DNA of 64,000 bases from Roseovarius sp. MMSF_3359 (GTDB lineage: Bacteria > Pseudomonadota > Alphaproteobacteria > Rhodobacterales > Rhodobacteraceae). Shown here piece after piece: positions 33,759-43,678 of this stretch. The stretch spans positions 124,001 through 188,000 of the forward strand of contig NZ_JASHJC010000003.1 in the NCBI RefSeq assembly GCF_030733385.1, read 5' to 3'. The notes under the pieces are model-generated. The model had not been told where the DNA came from and did not search any database. It saw nothing but the letters and a program-made list of their open reading frames with translations. Made by a program: the position numbers and the translations under genes. Numbering within the stretch: position 1 is the stretch's first letter; every line of letters starts with the position of its first letter.

Positions 33759-36700
33759 TCACTCCTTCTTGCGCGAAAAGATCCGCATGATGGTGACGTA
33801 AAACACCGGCGTCAGAAAAAGGCCCATGATGGTCACGCCCAGCATACCGAAAAAGACCGCGGTCCCAAGCGCCTGACGCATCTCCGCGCCCGGCCCGGTG
33901 GCGATCATCAGTGGCACGACCCCCAGGATGAAGGCAAAAGCCGTCATCAGGATCGGGCGCAGGCGCAGGCGGCTGGCCTCAACCGCGGCCTCGACGATGC
34001 CCATCCCGCCTTCGCGCGCCTGTTTGGCGAATTCCACGATCAGGATCGCGTTCTTGGCCGCAAGCCCCACCAGAACGATCAGGCCAACCTGCGTGAGGAT
34101 GTTGTTGTCCATCCCGCGGAAGGAAACGCCCAGCAGGGCGGCGAGGATCGACAGCGGCACGATCAGGATGATCGCGAAGGGCAAGGTCAGGCTTTCGTAG
34201 AGAGCGGCAAGGAAGAGGAAGGCCAAGAGCACCGACAACGCAAAGATATAGGCCGCGGTGTTGCCTTGTGAGCGTTCCTGCAAGGCAAGCTCGGTCCACT
34301 CATAGTCGATGCCCGGCGGCAGGACCGCATCGGCCAGCTTCTCCATCTCGATCAGCGCCTCACCCGTCGAGATGCCGGGCGCGGCGGAGCCCTGCACCGG
34401 GACCGAAACAAGCTGATTATACCGCTGCACCAGCACAGGGCCCGCCGTGTCGCGGATTTCGACCAATGTCCCGAGCGGGATAAGCGCGCCCGTGGCCGAG
34501 CGGACCTTGAGATTGGCGATATCGGCGTTCTCCAGACGGAAATCTTCGTCCGCCTGCGCGCGCACCTGGAACAACCGTCCGTAGGCGTTGAAATCGTTGA
34601 CATAGGCCGAGCCGAGATTGATCGCGAGCGTCTCAAAGATCGCTCCAATGGGGACATTCAGGATCTGCGCGCGCACCCGGTCGATGTCCAAGAACACCTG
34701 CGGGCTGCTGGCCGAAAAAGTGGTGAAGACGCCGGTCACCTTGTCGGACTGCTGCGCGGCCCCCATGATCGCATAGGCCCCACCCAGAACGCGGCCCATA
34801 TCGGCGCTTTCTTTTTCCTGCAATTGCAGTTTGAAGCCGCCGCCGGTACCGACGCCGCGCACCGAGGGGGGCGCGATGGCGATGATGAACGCCTCACGGA
34901 TCACCTGCATCCGCCCGAAGAGCGATCCGACAATGGCCCCCGCCGGCAGGCCCGCCTTGCCGCGGTCTTCGAAACTTTCGAAGGCGGTGAAGATCACACC
35001 CTGGTTCGAGGCATTGGTGAAGGTGGCACCCGAAAACCCGGCAAAAGCTACGGCATTCTTGACGCCCGGCGTCTCGAGCGCGATTTCCGTCGCCTGTTTG
35101 ATGACTTCATCGGTCCGCTCCAGCGAGGCACCGTCCGGCAGTTGCACCACGACAATGGCATAGCCCTGATCGGTCTCGGGGATGAAACCAGTCGGGACCG
35201 ATTGAATCGTCAACACGGTCGAGCCCAAGAGGGCGAAATAAACCAGTAGCGACAAGCACAAGGTCGCCCATGACCGCACGAGGAAGGCGATGATACGCGC
35301 GTAGATGGCAGTGATGGCGTCAAAAACCCGGTTGAAGCCACGCCCAAACGCATCGAAGAGCCGCGAGATCGGATTTTTCGAGCCATGAGCATCCGCCGGG
35401 CGCAGAAGGACCGCCGAAAGCGCGGGGGAAAGGCTCAGAGAAATGAGCGCAGACAGGATCGTGGCCACCGAAATCGTCACCGCGAACTGCATGTAGAACT
35501 GCCCCGTGATCCCAGGCACGAAGGCCGAGGGAATGAAGACCACGATCAGCACCAGCGTCATGCCGACAATGGCGCTCGACACCTCGTCCATCGTGACAAG
35601 CGATGCCTCGCGCGGGGATTGGCCGTCCTTGATATTCCTCTCGACATTTTCGACCACGACGATGGCGTCATCGACCACGATGCCGATGGCGAGGATCAAG
35701 CCGAAGAGCGTCAGCAGGTTGAGCGTAAAGCCAAGTGCCAGCATGATCGCGAACGTCCCAATCAGCGAAATCGGGATCGCAACCAGCGGGATGATCGCCA
35801 TGCGCCAACTTTGCAGGAAGACCATGATAACGATCACCACAAGGATCACTGCTTCGGCAATCGTGGTGTAAACCGCGTTGATCGAGGCCGAGATAAAGGC
35901 CGTCGGGTTGTAGACCACCTGGTATTCAAGGCCGGGTGGGAAATCCTCACTCAACTCGTCCATGACGGCAATGATCTCATCCGCCGTGGCAAGCGCATTT
36001 GACCCGGGCCTCTGGAAAATCCCCATGGCGACGGCGGGCTTGTTGTTGAGATAGGAATTCGTACCGTAAGACCGCGCCCCGATCTCCACCCGCGCCACGT
36101 CACGCACCCGGACGATCCGGCCGTCTTCAGTGGAATTGACGATGACGCGGCCGAATTCTTCGGGGGTTTGCAGACGGCCGGCGGTCGTCACAGAAATCTG
36201 GAATGCGCTGCCCGTGCGGTTGGGGGGGGCGCCGAGCGAGCCGCCCGAGACCTGCACGTTCTGCTCCCGCAAGGCGTTCACCACATCGCCCGCCGTCAGG
36301 CTGAGCGAGGCCAACCGGTCCGGGTCGAGCCAGACGCGCGCGGAAAACTCACGTTCGCCGAAGAGCAGCAGGTTGCCCACCCCGTCGAGCCGGACCAGGC
36401 GATCCCGCACCCGCGCGCGGGCATAGTTCGACACGTAGAGCTGATCGAAGGTTTCATCCGGTGACAACATGTGCACGACCATCATAAGGTCGGGCGAGGA
36501 TTTCGTCGTGGTTACACCGAGGTTGCGCACCTCCTGCGGCAAGCGCGGAAGGGCGGCAGAAACACGGTTTTGCACCAGCACCTGCGCCACATCGAGGTCC
36601 GTGCCGAGCTTGAAGGTGATCGTCAGGCTCATCGACCCGTCGGCGGTGGAATAGGACGACAGGTAAAGCATCCCCTCCACACCGTTGACCTCCTGCTCAA

Positions 36701-36893
36701 GCGGCGTGGCAACCGTGGCGGCAATGGTTTCGGCGTCAGCCCCGGGATAGGAGGCACTTACAACGATGGAGGGGGGTGCAATCTGCGGATATTGCTCGAT
36801 CGGGAGTTGGAAATAGGCGACCAGCCCGATGATCGTCATCACAATGGAGACGATCGCCGCGAAAATCGGCCGGTTTACGAAAAAGCGCCCCAT
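33759..36893 (-). CDS. RND multidrug efflux permease (AcrB/MexF family)
   Basis: The product has 1044 residues, full length for an HAE1 RND pump. Twelve helices and two periplasmic loops are recognisable. The first helix is FAAIVSIVMTIIGLVAYFQLPIEQYP. The proton-relay helix 4 has GIVVDDAIVVVENVERN, and LTQVGLIVLVGLAAKNAILIVEFA belongs to the second half. It should export hydrophobic compounds in a tripartite pump with the adaptor encoded just upstream in transcription order (1-bp gap). No outer-membrane TolC-type gene is adjacent. Confidence 0.95.
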   Translation of the reverse strand: MGRFFVNRPIFAAIVSIVMTIIGLVAYFQLPIEQYPQIAPPSIVVSASYPGADAETIAATVATPLEQEVNGVEGMLYLSSYSTADGSMSLTITFKLGTDLDVAQVLVQNRVSAALPRLPQEVRNLGVTTTKSSPDLMMVVHMLSPDETFDQLYVSNYARARVRDRLVRLDGVGNLLLFGEREFSARVWLDPDRLASLSLTAGDVVNALREQNVQVSGGSLGAPPNRTGSAFQISVTTAGRLQTPEEFGRVIVNSTEDGRIVRVRDVARVEIGARSYGTNSYLNNKPAVAMGIFQRPGSNALATADEIIAVMDELSEDFPPGLEYQVVYNPTAFISASINAVYTTIAEAVILVVIVIMVFLQSWRMAIIPLVAIPISLIGTFAIMLALGFTLNLLTLFGLILAIGIVVDDAIVVVENVERNIKDGQSPREASLVTMDEVSSAIVGMTLVLIVVFIPSAFVPGITGQFYMQFAVTISVATILSALISLSLSPALSAVLLRPADAHGSKNPISRLFDAFGRGFNRVFDAITAIYARIIAFLVRSWATLCLSLLVYFALLGSTVLTIQSVPTGFIPETDQGYAIVVVQLPDGASLERTDEVIKQATEIALETPGVKNAVAFAGFSGATFTNASNQGVIFTAFESFEDRGKAGLPAGAIVGSLFGRMQVIREAFIIAIAPPSVRGVGTGGGFKLQLQEKESADMGRVLGGAYAIMGAAQQSDKVTGVFTTFSASSPQVFLDIDRVRAQILNVPIGAIFETLAINLGSAYVNDFNAYGRLFQVRAQADEDFRLENADIANLKVRSATGALIPLGTLVEIRDTAGPVLVQRYNQLVSVPVQGSAAPGISTGEALIEMEKLADAVLPPGIDYEWTELALQERSQGNTAAYIFALSVLLAFLFLAALYESLTLPFAIILIVPLSILAALLGVSFRGMDNNILTQVGLIVLVGLAAKNAILIVEFAKQAREGGMGIVEAAVEASRLRLRPILMTAFAFILGVVPLMIATGPGAEMRQALGTAVFFGMLGVTIMGLFLTPVFYVTIMRIFSRKKE

Positions 36894-36894
36894 G

Positions 36895-38022
36895 TCAGTT
36901 CTCCGCGACCGGCGGGAGTTCCGACATTTCCGGCGTCACGGACCCGCCCGGGCGGGCGCGCACGATACCGTCGATGATGATGGTTTCCGACCCGTCCAGG
37001 CCGGACCGGATCACGCGGTAGCCATCGACCATCGGCCCCGGCGCAACGACAAGGGGCACCACCGTGCCTTCGCCATCAACGGTCATCACGAGGCGCCTGT
37101 TCTGATCGGCGACGATGGCCTCGTCGGGCACCAACACGCCTTCATAGGGCAAAGAGCCCGGCACCGCGATCCGGCCAAAAAGCCCCGGCGTCAGAAGGTC
37201 GTCGGGATTGTCGAGCACGGCGCGCACGCGCATGGTCCCGGTTTCACGGTCGATACGGTTTTCGGAGAAGTCTAGTACGCCAACCTGCGGCGGAATGGTC
37301 TCGTCGGAAAGCTGCACGCGCACCTCAAGGCCCCCGCCGCCCTCTTGCAGCGGCACGCCCCGCGCCCTTGCATCGCGGGCGTAGGAGAGGAAATACCGCT
37401 CGTCGATGTCGAAATAGAAATAGACCGGATCGCTGGAGACAATCGACGTCAGCACCGTTTCATTGGCCGTCACAAGGTTGCCGGGATTGACAAGCCGCCG
37501 GTCGATCCTGCCCGAAATAGGCGCTCGGATCTCGGTAAATTCCAGCTCGATCTCGGCCAGTTCCTCGGCCGCCAAGGCCTGCTCGAGCGCGCCGCGCGCC
37601 GACAGGAATGCCTCGCGCCGCTGATCCACCGCACTCTGCGAGATATTGCCGTTCGTTACCAATGCCTCGGCGCGCTGAAGCTGCTCCTGCGCGAAGTCGA
37701 AGGTCGATTGCGCCACGCTGATCTGGGTCCGCGCCTGGCGCAACGCAGTCTCGAAGGTGCGTTGCTCGATCGTGAACAGCAGATCGCCCTTTTTGACAAC
37801 CCGGCCATCGGTGAAATGCACCCGGCTCAGGTACCCCGACACCCGCGCACGCAATTCGATCTCGGATTCGGCCTCGAACCGGCCGACGAACTCGTCGGTT
37901 TCGATGATTTCCTTCACCACCGGCTTGGCGACGGTAACGGGCGGTGGTCCATCCTGCGCAATCGCGCCGCGGAAACCTGCAGCCAAGAGCAGAACGAAAA
38001 CTGTAAGCAAGCGTATTTTCAT
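36895..38022 (-). CDS. RND efflux periplasmic adaptor (membrane fusion protein)
   Basis: The product has 375 residues. The signal peptide ends around AIAQ (about residue 23) and has no lipobox, so the adaptor is soluble or membrane-associated rather than lipidated. The lipoyl halves are ELRARVSGYLSRVHFTDGRVVKKGDLLFTI (about 56-85) and TEIRAPISGRIDRRLVNPGNLV (about 158-180), separated by an alpha-helical hairpin (about 90-155). It links the RND permease to an outer-membrane channel. The start faces the YHS-protein gene across a 335-bp spacer. Confidence 0.93.
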   Translation of the reverse strand: MKIRLLTVFVLLLAAGFRGAIAQDGPPPVTVAKPVVKEIIETDEFVGRFEAESEIELRARVSGYLSRVHFTDGRVVKKGDLLFTIEQRTFETALRQARTQISVAQSTFDFAQEQLQRAEALVTNGNISQSAVDQRREAFLSARGALEQALAAEELAEIELEFTEIRAPISGRIDRRLVNPGNLVTANETVLTSIVSSDPVYFYFDIDERYFLSYARDARARGVPLQEGGGGLEVRVQLSDETIPPQVGVLDFSENRIDRETGTMRVRAVLDNPDDLLTPGLFGRIAVPGSLPYEGVLVPDEAIVADQNRRLVMTVDGEGTVVPLVVAPGPMVDGYRVIRSGLDGSETIIIDGIVRARPGGSVTPEMSELPPVAEN

Positions 38023-38357
38023 GGATCATACCGGGTTGTTGGCCAGCCGGCCGGCAGCATCAAACAAACGGAACCAAACACCGAACCAGAGGAGACTAGC
38101 CAAACTTTTTCGTATTGCACACACCCCCCGGTCACAATCGGCGATAAATTTTTGACCGCCTCAAGCTCTCCTGTAATATTATGTCAGCAGCGCACGCCGC
38201 GTGCCTAATTGTTGCGCAAAGGGGACGGGAGCAGGCAAGAGATGGCATCAGGTAACGCCAATTGTCAGACCATCACAACCCTGCGAGGGCAGGCTGTAAA
38301 TGGTCCCTGCCCCGTTATGTTGGCCTCGACTCAACCGACCAACAGGAGGTCTCGCAA
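38023..38357. other. 335-bp divergent intergenic region, no gene seen
   Basis: This spacer separates the adaptor gene (minus) from the YHS-protein gene (plus). It contains a short GC palindrome (GCCAGCCGGCCGGC near 38041-38056) and AT-rich stretches around 38103-38120 and 38170-38185 that may hold promoters. Short frames across it have no ribosome site or recognisable product. The end has AACAGGAGGT, the ribosome site of the YHS gene. Confidence 0.5.
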
Positions 38358-38876
38358 ATGAGACGTATTCTACTTGCTTCCACCTTTGTCGCGGCGTCTG
38401 GCATGGCCGCCTGGGCCGGACCGCAATTTATCGACGAAACGGGTTTCGCTGTCTCGGGCTATGACGTCGTGGCCTATCACAGCCTGCCGCAGTCCGAGGT
38501 CGGACAGCCGCAGCCCGAAGCTGTCCCCGGACGCAAGGACATCACCGCCGAACACAACGGCAGCACATTTGCCTTCGCCACCGAAGAAAACCGTGATGCC
38601 TTCCTCGCCAACCCCGAGAAATACACGCCCGAATTCGACGGCCACTGCGCCTATGGCGTGTCGGTGGGCGGCAAGGTGCCGGGCAACCCTCACCTGTGGC
38701 GGATCGTCGATGACAGACTGTACCTGAACATCACCGAAGATGTGGTGGGCTTTTGGGAAGAGGACATCCCCGGCCGGATCGAAACCGCCGATGGCAACTG
38801 GACCAAGATCGAGCCTGACCCGGCCTCGACCATCACGATCCCGTTCTTCACCTCTCCTGCTCCGGTCGCCAACTGA
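38358..38876 (+). CDS. exported YHS-domain protein
   Basis: The product has 172 residues. ATG 38358 follows AACAGGAGGT. The signal peptide ends AAWA (about residue 20). The YHS-like core includes VSGYDVVAYHSL (about 31-42), NGSTFAFATEENRDAFLANPEKY (about 72-94) and DGHCAYGVSVGGKVPGNP, the Cys-containing turn characteristic of the family. YHS domains bind metals in several copper and mercury proteins, but the role of the exported form is unknown. It is followed after 3 bp by a rhodanese gene, so the two are likely co-expressed. Confidence 0.75.
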   Translation: MRRILLASTFVAASGMAAWAGPQFIDETGFAVSGYDVVAYHSLPQSEVGQPQPEAVPGRKDITAEHNGSTFAFATEENRDAFLANPEKYTPEFDGHCAYGVSVGGKVPGNPHLWRIVDDRLYLNITEDVVGFWEEDIPGRIETADGNWTKIEPDPASTITIPFFTSPAPVAN

Positions 38877-38879
38877 CCC

Positions 38880-39338
38880 GTGGCGGGCGGGGTCATCAAT
38901 CGTCGCGTCCTGCTCGGGGCCCTGGTAATCGGGGCCTCCGGCGGGGCGTATTTTCTGACCCGGCCCGACAGCGCCCGCGCGACCGATGTCACGCTGAGCG
39001 CCCCTGAAGCACGGCAGCTTGTGGACGAAGGGAAGCTCATCCTCGTGGACATTCGCAGACCTGATGAATGGGCGCGAACCGGCATAGCACCGGGCGCGCA
39101 CGCCATCGACATGCGCCGCGCGGATTTCGTGCAGGCGGTCAAACAGGCCGCCAGTGATACCCCCGATCTGCCAATCGCCTTCATCTGCGCCGCAGGTGTG
39201 CGGTCACGACGGGTGACCCATGCCCTGGCCGATGCGGGCCTGACCAATATCGTGGATATCCCCGAAGGAATGCTCGGCTCCTCTGCCGGACCCGGATGGG
39301 TGGCGCGCGGTCTTCCGGTCGTCGCCGTTACACAGTAG
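38880..39338 (+). CDS. membrane-anchored rhodanese-like sulfurtransferase
   Basis: The product has 152 residues from GTG 38880, 3 bp after the YHS gene. The N-terminal segment NRRVLLGALVIGASGGAYFL is a signal anchor (it also has Arg-Arg, like a Tat signal). The rhodanese domain includes LILVDIRRPDEWARTGIAPGAHAI and the active-site loop CAAGVRS, with the Cys near residue 102. It would transfer sulfane sulfur outside the cytoplasm, perhaps to cyanide or thiols. Export together with the YHS protein suggests a periplasmic sulfur or metal function. Confidence 0.8.
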   Translation: MAGGVINRRVLLGALVIGASGGAYFLTRPDSARATDVTLSAPEARQLVDEGKLILVDIRRPDEWARTGIAPGAHAIDMRRADFVQAVKQAASDTPDLPIAFICAAGVRSRRVTHALADAGLTNIVDIPEGMLGSSAGPGWVARGLPVVAVTQ

Positions 39339-39369
39339 ACCGGGACAACCCCGTCAAAAGGTTTGTTGA

Positions 39370-40218
39370 ATGACTGGTTTTTCGCGCATCTGCGCCCTTG
39401 CGGCCCTCCTGTCGACCGCAGCAATCTCATCGCCCGCGCAAGCCTGCAGCGAGACCACCGCCTGCGAAATCGAGGGCGGCGCCTATTTCATCGCCCTGCC
39501 CGATGCGACCGAAACGCCGCCACCGGCGGTGATGTTCCTGCATGGCTATGGCGGGTCGGGCCAAGGGGTGTTCCGCAACCGCGCATTGGTCGACCGGCTG
39601 CTGGATCGCGGTTATGCGGTGATCTCTCCCGCCGGATCCGAACGCCCGGGCCGCGGCATTCTGAGCTGGGCCTTTCATCCCTTTTTCCCCAGCACCCGCG
39701 ATGAGGGAGCATTTATCGCCGCGGTTCGCGATACCGCCGTGGCGCGCCATGGCATCGACCCGGACAGGATCCTGCTGACCGGGTTTTCGGTCGGCGGCTC
39801 GATGGTGAGCTATCTCGCCTGCGCCAGCCCCGATGCCTTTGCGGCCTACGCGCCCGTGGGCGGCAATTTCTGGCGCCCACACCCGACGAAATGCGCCGGG
39901 CCGGTCAGGATGCTGCACACCCATGGCTGGACCGACGGAACGGTCCCGCTTGAAGGGCGCGTATTGCGTGGGGCCGATAGCCGCGACCCGGACGCCTTGA
40001 TCCAGGGCGATATCTTTCACGCGCTGAATATCTGGCGGCAGACCAATGCCTGCCACTTCCTCAAGGCCGACAGTTTCGAAACCTCCGGTCCGTTCTGGCA
40101 CCGAACCTGGGAACGCTGCGCGCCGGGGTCTGCGCTTGAACTGGCGCTGTTTCCCGGTGGGCACAGGATACCTGATGGCTGGGCCGATATGGCACTGGAT
40201 TGGTTTGAAGCCTTGTGA
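39370..40218 (+). CDS. secreted alpha/beta hydrolase (LpqC/PHB-depolymerase-like esterase)
   Basis: The product has 282 residues with a Sec signal peptide ending around AQA (about residue 25). Oxyanion region: FLHGYGGSGQG (about 56-66). Nucleophile: GFSVGG (Ser about 139). Acid: GWTDGTVP (Asp). Base: GGHRIPDG (His about 266). The triad is therefore complete. The layout matches the LpqC/poly-3-hydroxybutyrate depolymerase/feruloyl esterase group. It acts outside the cytoplasm on an ester that is not identified. Confidence 0.82.
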   Translation: MTGFSRICALAALLSTAAISSPAQACSETTACEIEGGAYFIALPDATETPPPAVMFLHGYGGSGQGVFRNRALVDRLLDRGYAVISPAGSERPGRGILSWAFHPFFPSTRDEGAFIAAVRDTAVARHGIDPDRILLTGFSVGGSMVSYLACASPDAFAAYAPVGGNFWRPHPTKCAGPVRMLHTHGWTDGTVPLEGRVLRGADSRDPDALIQGDIFHALNIWRQTNACHFLKADSFETSGPFWHRTWERCAPGSALELALFPGGHRIPDGWADMALDWFEAL

Positions 40219-40267
40219 CGCAATGCGCGGCTGGTCCGCGAAAACCCCCGGTGACACAGGAAACCGG

Positions 40268-42154
40268 CTATTCCGCCGCCATCGCCTCGGGCTGCTGCTC
40301 CAGCAGGTCGCGCATCCTGGCACGTTCGCTCAGAGCCGATTTGAAGATCCGGGGTTCGCGCAAGCTGTTGGGCGCATCCAGCCGGAAAACCGACGGCACC
40401 CGCCGATCCACGCGCAATGCGCTCAACCGCGACAGGGGCGCGGCAAGGACCAGACTGAGAGCGATGAGCGTCAGCCAGCCCGACGCATAGCCCGCCCAGA
40501 TCGCCACCATCAGGGCCGCGCCCAAGACAAGCTCGACCTTGTGGAACCAGAGAGTAAAGCCCCAGCCATATCCCGCGCTGCTGCGGGTTTGCGGTACCCA
40601 GGTCCAGGTCTGGCCGGTCAAGGCGCGGAAGACCGCGATGCTCTGCTGCACCATCATGATCGGCGCAAAAATGACCGAGCAGATGATTTCAAAAACCGCG
40701 GTGGCGATGAATCGGCCCACATGGCCATAGCTACGCCGCGTCCTGGGCCGCAGGCTGAGCATCGCGATGCCTGCCAGTTTGGGCAGCAGCAGCATGCCGT
40801 ATATCACCGCCAGATAGACCCAACCGCTCACTTCGCTCGCCTGTGGCCAGACCGGCGTCAGCGGGTTGGCGGCGGTGAAATAGACCGTGCTTTCAGGCTT
40901 CATGATGCCCAGCATCGACCAGATCAGGATCAGCGCCAGCCAGGCGGGCGACAAAAGGAACGCCATCGCGCCTTGCAGCAAGTGAAACCGTGTCAGCGGG
41001 TGAAATCCCCGCGCCGTCAGTAGCCGCAGATGTTGCAGATTGCCACGGCACCAGCGCCGGTCGCGCAACGCATAGTCGATCAGCGTTTGCGGCGTCTCTT
41101 CGTAGCTGCCGCCGCCCTGAGGCAGGAACCGCACGGCCCATCCGGCACGGCGCAAGAGGCCCGCCTCGACGAAATCATGGCTGAAGATCAGGTCCTCGCG
41201 CCCGCCCCTTCCGCGCAAGTAAGGCAGTTGCGCGCTTTCGGCGAAAGCGCGGGTGCGGATGATCGCATTATGGCCCCAGTAATTGCCCTCGTTGAGCGAC
41301 CAGATTGCGACGCCCTCGGCCAGAAGCCAGCCATAGACCGTGCTCGAAAACTGCTGCATTCGGCCAAAAAGCGTTTCGGCCCCGATCAGGACCGGATAGC
41401 TCTGCAAAAGCCCGGCATCGGGATCATTGGCAAGCTCCTGTGCGAGGTTCCCAATCGCCGCACCGCTCATCAGACTGTCGGCATCAAGCACCAGCATGGC
41501 GTCATAGGCCGCGCCCCAATTGCCGATCCAGTCGCTCAGGTTGCCGACCTTCTTGTCGGTGTTTTCCGCCCGGCGCCGGTAATGCACCCTCACACCCTCG
41601 GGGCACGACGCGCGCAGGGCGAAATAGGCGCGCTCTTCCTGTTCGCCGATGGCCGGATCGTTGGTGTCGCTCAGGATAAAGAGGCTATAGCGCGGGCCAT
41701 CCGGCCGCTTGGCGAGATCTTTGAGCATCGCATGGGCGTTGCCAAAAACCTCCGCCGGGGTTTCGTTATAGATCGGGATCAGAAGGGCCACGGACATGTT
41801 CGCATCCACAACCCGCAGACCACCGGTCCGGCGCGGGGTCGCGCCCGATGCGCGCCGGATCAGGCTGAGCGTCACGGTGCTGACCGACAGCGAGACCCAG
41901 ATGAAGGTGAGGCCCACCAGCACGATCACCGCCGTTTCCATCAGTGTGACACCGCCCGAGGCGAACCAGTCGGTCAATCCGACGATCAGCGACAGGGTCA
42001 GAAGACAGGCCGGGGCAAAGGCACCAAACCGCCAAAGCCAATCCCGCAGCGACGCGCGGTAGCTGGCACGCGGCTCGGGCCGGACACCAAAATCCTGCGT
42101 TTGCAACGCCAACGGCGCGCGCGGCGGCATATGGGAGGAGGCATAGCGCGTCAT
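40268..42154 (-). CDS. opgH: glucan biosynthesis glucosyltransferase H (OpgH/MdoH)
   Basis: The product has 628 residues; ATG 42154 overlaps the opgG stop (ATGA), which is preferred over a GTG three codons upstream. It is a family-2 glycosyltransferase in the inner membrane: LLIPIYNETPAEVFGN opens the catalytic domain, LVLDADSLMSG supplies the metal-binding Asp-x-Asp, and RRWCRGNLQHL is the acceptor-site motif. About seven helices flank it. It makes and exports the beta-glucan backbone of osmoregulated periplasmic glucans. It is shorter than E. coli OpgH (847 residues), mainly at the N-terminus, as is usual in alphaproteobacteria. Confidence 0.93.
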   Translation of the reverse strand: MTRYASSHMPPRAPLALQTQDFGVRPEPRASYRASLRDWLWRFGAFAPACLLTLSLIVGLTDWFASGGVTLMETAVIVLVGLTFIWVSLSVSTVTLSLIRRASGATPRRTGGLRVVDANMSVALLIPIYNETPAEVFGNAHAMLKDLAKRPDGPRYSLFILSDTNDPAIGEQEERAYFALRASCPEGVRVHYRRRAENTDKKVGNLSDWIGNWGAAYDAMLVLDADSLMSGAAIGNLAQELANDPDAGLLQSYPVLIGAETLFGRMQQFSSTVYGWLLAEGVAIWSLNEGNYWGHNAIIRTRAFAESAQLPYLRGRGGREDLIFSHDFVEAGLLRRAGWAVRFLPQGGGSYEETPQTLIDYALRDRRWCRGNLQHLRLLTARGFHPLTRFHLLQGAMAFLLSPAWLALILIWSMLGIMKPESTVYFTAANPLTPVWPQASEVSGWVYLAVIYGMLLLPKLAGIAMLSLRPRTRRSYGHVGRFIATAVFEIICSVIFAPIMMVQQSIAVFRALTGQTWTWVPQTRSSAGYGWGFTLWFHKVELVLGAALMVAIWAGYASGWLTLIALSLVLAAPLSRLSALRVDRRVPSVFRLDAPNSLREPRIFKSALSERARMRDLLEQQPEAMAAE

Positions 42155-43674
42155 GCGGTCCACCGGTAAAGCCAGGTTTCCGACAAAGGCGCACCGTCAC
42201 GGCGTAGCTGCGCGCGGAATTCGACGAGCGGCGCATCGCCGGGGTGGAACTTGAACGCAAGGCGCGGGCCACCGGTTTCGGGATTGCGTTGCAGAACGCC
42301 GGTCGTCACCTCCCCGGCACTGGCATTGATGAGCTTGTCCACCTGGTCCAGATCGTCGGGAATATCCGCACCGTCTTCGAAATCAATCGCGACGATGATG
42401 CCGTCCTCGAACGCCGCCCCGATCCGGGTGTTAAGAACCCGCACGCCATTGCCGTAATCGTTCTGATCGCCCCAGGTCAGGCGATAGCTCAGCTTGCGTT
42501 CGTCACCCGGCTGCCAATCCTCGCGCGGGCGCCAGTAGACGGCGATATTGTCGTAAATCTCGCTATCGGTCGGGATTTCGACCAGCGTGACCGATCCCCT
42601 GCCCCAATCTTCGAGCGGCTCCACCCACAGCGACGGCCTGCGATGATAAAGCGCCTCAAGGTCCGCGAAATCGCTGAACTTCCGCGCCCGCTGCATCAGG
42701 CCAAACCCCTGCGGGCCGTTATCGACAAACGCGCTGATCTGCAGGTCGCGGGGGTTGGCGAGCGGTCGCCAGAGCGTTTCGCCCGCGCCATTGCGGATCA
42801 AAAGCCCGTCGGAATCGTGCACCGCCGGGCGGAAATCCGAGAAACGGTCGCGGTTGGTCTCGTCGAACTGGAACATCGAGGTGAGCGGCGCGATGCCCAC
42901 ATGTTTCATCTCGGCGCGGGGGAAAAGCGTCGCCTCGACCTCCATCACCAAGGGCTGTCCCGGTGTGACCGTAAAGCGGTAGGCCCCGGCGACACTGGGG
43001 CTGTCGAGAAGCGCATGGATCACGTAATCGGACGTCCCCGGCGCGGGCTTCTCAAGCCAGAAGGCTTCGAAATCCGGAAACTCCTCGCCCTTGGGACCGG
43101 CGGTGTCGATGGCAAGGCCGCGCGCAGAGAGGCCATAGATGTCGCCCGTGCCGATTGCCCGGAAATAACTCGCCCCCTGGAAGGTCAAGAACTCGGTAAA
43201 GATGCCGGGTGTCTCCAACTCCGCCCTGAGGCGCAGACCGGAATAATCCAGCGTCTCGTCAATCGGCAGGTCGGGGAATTTGTCGGTCTTGTCGAAAACG
43301 CCGAGGTCGAACTCAACGGGCCGGGATTTGCCGCCCTCCACGATCTCAATATGGATGGGGCGCGGGAAATAGAGGCCGGGCGCGAAGACATCGAGCCGCA
43401 GGGGCGTTTCCGGCTCGTCCTCCCAGAGCGCGTTGCGGGTATCGAACCAGATGCTGCGATAGTCTTCGTAGGAGATGCTGGTCCAGGCCTCGGGGATGCG
43501 CGGCCGGGGCGTGTAGGCCCGCGCGGCACGGGCGCGCGCAAGTTCGATAACCTCCGACGGGTCGAAGTCCACCGGCGCGCCGGTTTGCAGGCCGGGTTCG
43601 GCCGCCTCGGTCCCGCCGATGGCGGGGGTGGCGGCAAGGGCCAAAAGGCCGGTCAGGACATCACGTCTCAGCAT
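42151..43674 (-). CDS. opgG: periplasmic glucan biosynthesis protein G (OpgG/MdoG)
   Basis: The product has 507 residues. ATG 43674 begins MLRRDVLTGLLALAATPAIGG, a Tat-like signal. The mature protein has the OpgG beta-sandwich pattern: DFDPSEVIELARARAARAY near the N-terminus, YFRAIGTGDIYGLSARGLAIDT (about 155-176), and the C-terminal domain beginning about residue 390. OpgG acts in the periplasm to shape or branch the nascent glucan made by OpgH. The start lies 4 bp after the opgC stop. Confidence 0.93.
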   Translation of the reverse strand: MLRRDVLTGLLALAATPAIGGTEAAEPGLQTGAPVDFDPSEVIELARARAARAYTPRPRIPEAWTSISYEDYRSIWFDTRNALWEDEPETPLRLDVFAPGLYFPRPIHIEIVEGGKSRPVEFDLGVFDKTDKFPDLPIDETLDYSGLRLRAELETPGIFTEFLTFQGASYFRAIGTGDIYGLSARGLAIDTAGPKGEEFPDFEAFWLEKPAPGTSDYVIHALLDSPSVAGAYRFTVTPGQPLVMEVEATLFPRAEMKHVGIAPLTSMFQFDETNRDRFSDFRPAVHDSDGLLIRNGAGETLWRPLANPRDLQISAFVDNGPQGFGLMQRARKFSDFADLEALYHRRPSLWVEPLEDWGRGSVTLVEIPTDSEIYDNIAVYWRPREDWQPGDERKLSYRLTWGDQNDYGNGVRVLNTRIGAAFEDGIIVAIDFEDGADIPDDLDQVDKLINASAGEVTTGVLQRNPETGGPRLAFKFHPGDAPLVEFRAQLRRDGAPLSETWLYRWTA

Positions 43675-43678
43675 CGCG

